Source: Sphingopyxis macrogoltabida (GTDB taxonomy: Bacteria > Pseudomonadota > Alphaproteobacteria > Sphingomonadales > Sphingomonadaceae). Taken from it: a stretch of DNA of 64,000 nt. This document shows, in pieces, positions 60,629 to 64,000 of this stretch (positions are counted from its first letter, which is position 1; each line of letters opens with the position of its first letter). The stretch is from the NCBI RefSeq assembly GCF_001307295.1, contig NZ_CP012700.1, positions 2,917,001 to 2,981,000 on the forward strand. The letters run 5' to 3'. Under the pieces are notes generated by a model that saw nothing but the letters and a program-made list of their open reading frames with translations, was not told the DNA's origin and did not search any database. Position numbers and translations under genes: made by a program.

Positions 60629-62064
60629 CGGGCCGGCTCCGCCGCGGCGAGTGTCCGCACGTCGGCAAGCCGCCCCGTGACGGCGGCCGCGGCGACCATC
60701 GCCGGGCTCATCAGGTGGGTGCGTCCGCCGATCCCCTGCCGTCCCTCGAAATTCCGGTTGGTGCTCGACGCGCATCTTTCTCCCGGCGCCAGGCTGTCGT
60801 CGTTCATCGCGAGGCACAGCGAGCAGCCCGACCGCCGCCACTCGAACCCCGCCTCGACGAAGACGCGGTCGATGCCTTCGGCCTCCGCAAGGCTGCGCAC
60901 ATGGCTGCTGCCCGGCGAAATCATCGCTCGCACGCCAGGCGCCACCTTGCGCCCCCGCAAGATTTCCGCCGCGTCGCGAAGATCCGACAGACGGGCGTTC
61001 GTGCACGATCCGATGAAAGCGCGATCGATCGCGATCTCCTGCAGCGCCATGTTCGGCGCGAGGCCCATATAGGCCATTGCGCGCACCGCGTCGGCACGGC
61101 GTTCGGGCGGCAGATCGTCCGGATCGGGAACCCGGCCGGTGATCGCGAGCGACTGGTCGGGGCTGGTGCCCCAGCTTACCATCGGCGGGATATCGCCGGC
61201 GCTCAGCGAAAGCTCCTTGTCGAAGCGGGCGCCCGGGTCGCTGCGCAGCGCGTCCCATTCGATACGCGCCCGCGCGAACAGCCCGGCCGAAGGCGCGCGC
61301 GGGCAGCCCTCGATATAGGCCGCCACCTTGTCGTCGGGCGCCATCAGCGCAACGCGCGCGCCGCATTCGACCGCCATGTTGCAGATCGTCATGCGCGCCT
61401 CGACGCCCAGCGCCGCGATCGCATCGCCGGCAAATTCGACGGCATGTCCGGCGGCGCCGTCGGCACCGATCCGCCGGATGACCTCCATGATGAGGTCCTT
61501 CGCCGTCACGCCCGGCGCCAGCGTCCCGTCGACGGTGATCCGCATCGTCTTGAGCCGCCGGTAGACGAGCGTCTGGGTGGCGAGCAGATGCTCGATATCC
61601 GACGTGCCGATGCCGAAGCCGACGACCCCGAACGCGCCGTAGGTCGTCGAATGGCTGTCGCCCGCCGCGATCACCATCCCCGGCAGCACCAGCCCCAGTT
61701 CGGGCATCACGACATGCTCGATACCCTGCCGCGGATCGAAAAGATCGAAGATCTCGATGCCGAAATCGCGGCCGTTTTCGCCCAGATATTCGATCTGGCG
61801 GCGCGCCCCGTCGTCGAGCTGCCCCGCCTCGCGGTCCGGGTTCGTCGAATTGACATGATCGACGACGCCCAGCGACGCCGCCGGCCGCCACGGGGTTCGC
61901 CCGGCGGCGCGGAGGCCGCTGAACGCTTGGGGGCTTGTATATTCGTTGAGCACCGTTCTATCGATATAGAGCAACAATCGTTCGCCAGCGCCGCCGGATT
62001 CGTCGAAAGATAATATGCGGTGTTCGTCGACGATCTTGTCGTAGAGCGTTTTGGGCGCCGACAT
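60625..62064 (-). CDS. leuC: Isopropylmalate-dehydratase large subunit homologue
   Basis: The 479-residue protein is an aconitase-superfamily large subunit. The 4Fe-4S cysteines are in FIGSCTNARL and SGCSLCLAMN, and GDSHSTTYGAFG and PDREAGQLDDGA-like regions support the family. It begins MSAPKTLYDKIVDEHRI. Biosynthetic LeuC is close in sequence; substrate cannot be told. The operon leuC-leuD-hydrolase is without leucine genes and is divergent from a LysR regulator, suggesting induction by a substrate. Confidence 0.9.
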   Translation of the reverse strand: MSAPKTLYDKIVDEHRILSFDESGGAGERLLLYIDRTVLNEYTSPQAFSGLRAAGRTPWRPAASLGVVDHVNSTNPDREAGQLDDGARRQIEYLGENGRDFGIEIFDLFDPRQGIEHVVMPELGLVLPGMVIAAGDSHSTTYGAFGVVGFGIGTSDIEHLLATQTLVYRRLKTMRITVDGTLAPGVTAKDLIMEVIRRIGADGAAGHAVEFAGDAIAALGVEARMTICNMAVECGARVALMAPDDKVAAYIEGCPRAPSAGLFARARIEWDALRSDPGARFDKELSLSAGDIPPMVSWGTSPDQSLAITGRVPDPDDLPPERRADAVRAMAYMGLAPNMALQEIAIDRAFIGSCTNARLSDLRDAAEILRGRKVAPGVRAMISPGSSHVRSLAEAEGIDRVFVEAGFEWRRSGCSLCLAMNDDSLAPGERCASSTNRNFEGRQGIGGRTHLMSPAMVAAAAVTGRLADVRTLAAAEPAR

Positions 62065-62101
62065 TCTTCTACCCTTCCTGCGGTCTTGCGGGGCTGGGCT
62101 T

Positions 62102-62149
62102 ACCGTGCACGGTTCTGGCTATGCCAATGCCGGGACAGTATCAATTGAT
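62102..62149. promoter_or_regulatory. Two palindromes between leuC and LysR genes
   Basis: ACCGTGCACGGT (62102-62113) and ATCAATTGAT (62140-62149) are perfect palindromes within the 102-bp divergent region. They are good candidates for LysR binding and autoregulation. Confidence 0.45.
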
Positions 62150-62166
62150 GCGACGAGTGGAATCAA

Positions 62167-63084
62167 ATGGATATCATGTGGCTCGAGGACTTCATCAAAC
62201 TCGCGGATGAAGGCAATTTCTCCCGCGCCGCCGAGGCGCGCAACCTGACCCAGCCGGCCTTCAGCCGCCGCATCCGCGCGCTCGAGGACTGGGTCGGCGC
62301 GACGCTGGTCGATCGCGATACGCACCGGATCGCCCTCACCGAAGCGGGTCAGGCCTTTCGCATCCTCGCCGAAGAGATATTGCGGCGGCTGACGCTTGGG
62401 CGCGATCATGTCCGCGAAATCGGCGGGACGCTGAGCAACGAAATCCGCTTCGCCTCGACGCACGCGCTGTCGACGACCTTTTTCCCGTCGTGGCTTCGCA
62501 GCCTCAGCGACGGCCAGGAAGCGGGAACGATCACGCTGATCGCCGACAATATGGTGGCTTGCGAGCGCTTCATGCTCGAAGGAAAGGCCGATTTTCTCCT
62601 CTGCCATCACCATACCGCGGCGGCGCACCGCCTCGATCCGGCCGGTTTTGCGTCGCTCCTCCTGGGACAGGACGTGCTGCTTCCGGTCGCGGCGCCGTAC
62701 GAGGACGGATCGCCGGCACATCGGCTCCCCGGGTCGGGCGACCAGCCGCTTCCCTATCTGGAATTCGAGGACAAGTCGGGCATGGGGCGCATCCTGCAGG
62801 CGGCGCAGGTGATCTCCGCAGGCTCGGCGGCGCTGCGCACGGTTTTCCGGTCGCATATGGCGACCGCGCTCCTGTCGATGGCCCGCGACGGCCGTGGGCT
62901 GTGCTGGGCGCCGCTCAGCCTTGCCGGCGAAGATCTCGAAAGCGGACGCCTTGTCGCGGCGGGCGATGCGAGCTGGCACGTCCCGATCGAAATCCGCATC
63001 TACAAACCGATCGCGCGGCGAAGCCCGAGCGTCGAGGCCTTCTGGACGTCGCTGAAGAATCGGATCAGGTCGGAAGCCGCCTGA
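62167..63084 (+). CDS. LysR-family transcriptional regulator
   Basis: The 305-residue protein has the LysR helix-turn-helix (FIKLADEGNFSRAAEARNLT then QPAFSRRIRALEDWVGATLV) and a ligand-binding domain (LLGQDVLLPVAAPYEDG). The start at 62167 gives MDIMWLEDFIKLADEG, the common N-terminus. It is divergent from the leuC operon and probably regulates it. The next gene, a receptor on the same strand, is 163 bp further on and may also be a target. Confidence 0.9.
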   Translation: MDIMWLEDFIKLADEGNFSRAAEARNLTQPAFSRRIRALEDWVGATLVDRDTHRIALTEAGQAFRILAEEILRRLTLGRDHVREIGGTLSNEIRFASTHALSTTFFPSWLRSLSDGQEAGTITLIADNMVACERFMLEGKADFLLCHHHTAAAHRLDPAGFASLLLGQDVLLPVAAPYEDGSPAHRLPGSGDQPLPYLEFEDKSGMGRILQAAQVISAGSAALRTVFRSHMATALLSMARDGRGLCWAPLSLAGEDLESGRLVAAGDASWHVPIEIRIYKPIARRSPSVEAFWTSLKNRIRSEAA

Positions 63085-63247
63085 AAGCGCGCGCAACAAA
63101 GCTGCGCCAACCCCGCCCGCATCGCACGAATGATTCTATGTCGAACCGGCATTGGGATCGATGACCGCATGTCCATAGACAGGATGGGCCCTTGCACTAT
63201 CCGGCAAACGAACGGCTTTGGCAGGGGTTCAGGGCGGAGAAAAAACA

Positions 63248-64000
63248 TGATCCAGGGATCGGCAACGGCAGCCGCTTGCGGCAAATTCAGAATTTCCACT
63301 TCCATCCTCGCAATCTCCCTTTTCGCGAGTCTGGCGGGCGCGGCGCACGCACAGGACGTCGCCGAACCGGTCGACGAACAGGGCGTTGCGGACGGTAACG
63401 ACATCGTCGTCACGGGGTCGCGCATCGGCCGTCCCGTCCTCGACCTGCCGACCCCGGTCGGCGTCGTTTCGTCGGATACGCTCGAAAACAACAACGCCCA
63501 GTTCGACATCGGCCGCGCGCTCGCGCAGCAGCCATCGATCGGCTTTTCGGGCAGCATGCAGCAGAGCCAGCAGACCGGCGCGTCGGGCTCGCGCGGCGAG
63601 AATAGCGGCGGCCTGGCCCTCGTCGACCTGCGCAGCCTCGGATCGAACCGCACGCTGGTGCTCGTCAACGGCAAGCGCCGCGTCGCCGGCGCGACCGACA
63701 GCACCGCGATCGACCTCAATTCGATCAACCCCAATCTGATCGAGCGCATCGAAGTGATCACCGGCGGCGCGTCGGCGATCTACGGTTCGGACGCCGTGTC
63801 GGGGGTCGTCAACATCATCCTCAAGGATAATTTCGACGGCGTCCGCATCTCGTTCAACGGATCGCAGCCGACGCGCGGCGGCGAAGGGCTGACCTACGGC
63901 GCCAGCCTCGTCGCCGGCATGAATTTCGGCGAAGGGCGCGGCAATATCACCGTCGCCGGCGACTATGCGAAGGTGAAGGAAATCACGCCGAAGCAGGCGG
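63248..64000 (+). CDS. TonB-dependent outer-membrane receptor, 3' end outside window
   Basis: Only the first 251 codons lie in the window. A signal peptide (ISTSILAISLFASLAGAAHA/Q) is followed by a TonB box-like NDIVVTGSRIGR, the plug domain (DIGRALAQQPSIGFSGSMQQ, LVLVNGKRRVAG, IERIEVITGGASAIYGSDAV), and the first barrel strands (VVNIILKDNFDGVRISFNG). It is of the large class of sphingomonad receptors, the third in the window. The ribosome site GGCGGAGAAAAAAC precedes the ATG. The palindrome TGTCCATAGACA lies at 63170-63181, upstream. Confidence 0.9.

Noticed and set aside
1..64000. tRNA, rRNA, CRISPR array, prophage or insertion sequence with transposase
   Set aside because: None was recognised by eye: no clover-leaf with a CCA-like end, no array of equal-length repeats and spacers, and no transposase or integrase protein.

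Overview
This window is high-GC DNA from a free-living alphaproteobacterium of the order Sphingomonadales, most probably Sphingopyxis or a close relative. That placement rests on UrcA, MerC-domain and YciB-type proteins, a type 2 short ArgC, several TonB-dependent receptors (one paired with a TPR-sulfotransferase), and many intergenic palindromes of a kind common in sphingomonads. No tRNA, rRNA, CRISPR array, phage gene or transposase gene was recognised. It looks like chromosome: dnaN, thrS, argC, lysC, gltBD, ubiG, rlmN and uppP are all present.

Bases 1-42 kb are mostly housekeeping. In order they hold an NlpC/P60 peptidase, argC, a 269-bp inverted-repeat element, a small conserved-looking protein, a PQQ-type sugar dehydrogenase, dnaN, a LysR regulator, UrcA, a divergent HxlR/SDR pair, rlmN, a small outer-membrane barrel and a PLP decarboxylase facing an Lrp regulator. 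Next come ynfA-MOSC, an arylesterase lipoprotein divergent from an ABC transporter (ybbA/ybbP type), a TauE/SafE exporter, a lipid of minus-strand genes with a possible zinc protease, an AraC regulator, a phosphoesterase and thrS, then merC and uppP. The glutamate synthase genes follow (gltD, a DUF2059 gene, gltB), then a GST, YdeI-ubiG, lysC, yciB, a TonB-dependent receptor and a DesK/NarL-like two-component pair.

Bases 42-64 kb form an accessory catabolic region. Its first part (42.2-54.3 kb) looks like a D-amino-acid or D-peptide scavenging locus. It has a secreted serine hydrolase of the beta-lactamase fold, DgcA and DgcN homologues (N-acetyl-D-glutamate racemase and D-glutamate N-acetyltransferase), an APC permease, a TPR-sulfotransferase tail-to-tail with a TonB-dependent receptor, a secreted N-acyl-D-amino-acid deacylase-like amidohydrolase, and an RpiR/SIS regulator. 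The second part (54.4-59.1 kb) runs in one direction: an ornithine cyclodeaminase/ketimine-reductase family protein, a capreomycidine-synthase-like aminotransferase, an XRE-cupin regulator, a LuxR-type regulator and a second aminotransferase. The third part (59.1-62.1 kb) is a tightly overlapping leuC-leuD-hydrolase operon without leuA or leuB, divergent from a LysR regulator. A further TonB-dependent receptor runs off the right edge.

The observations most worth a second look are an intergenic-type palindrome inserted in frame inside ubiG, the D-amino-acid locus as a possible import-to-catabolism system, the uncharacterised cyclodeaminase plus two-aminotransferase cluster, and the peripheral leuCD operon whose companion hydrolase lacks an expected halide-pocket histidine.
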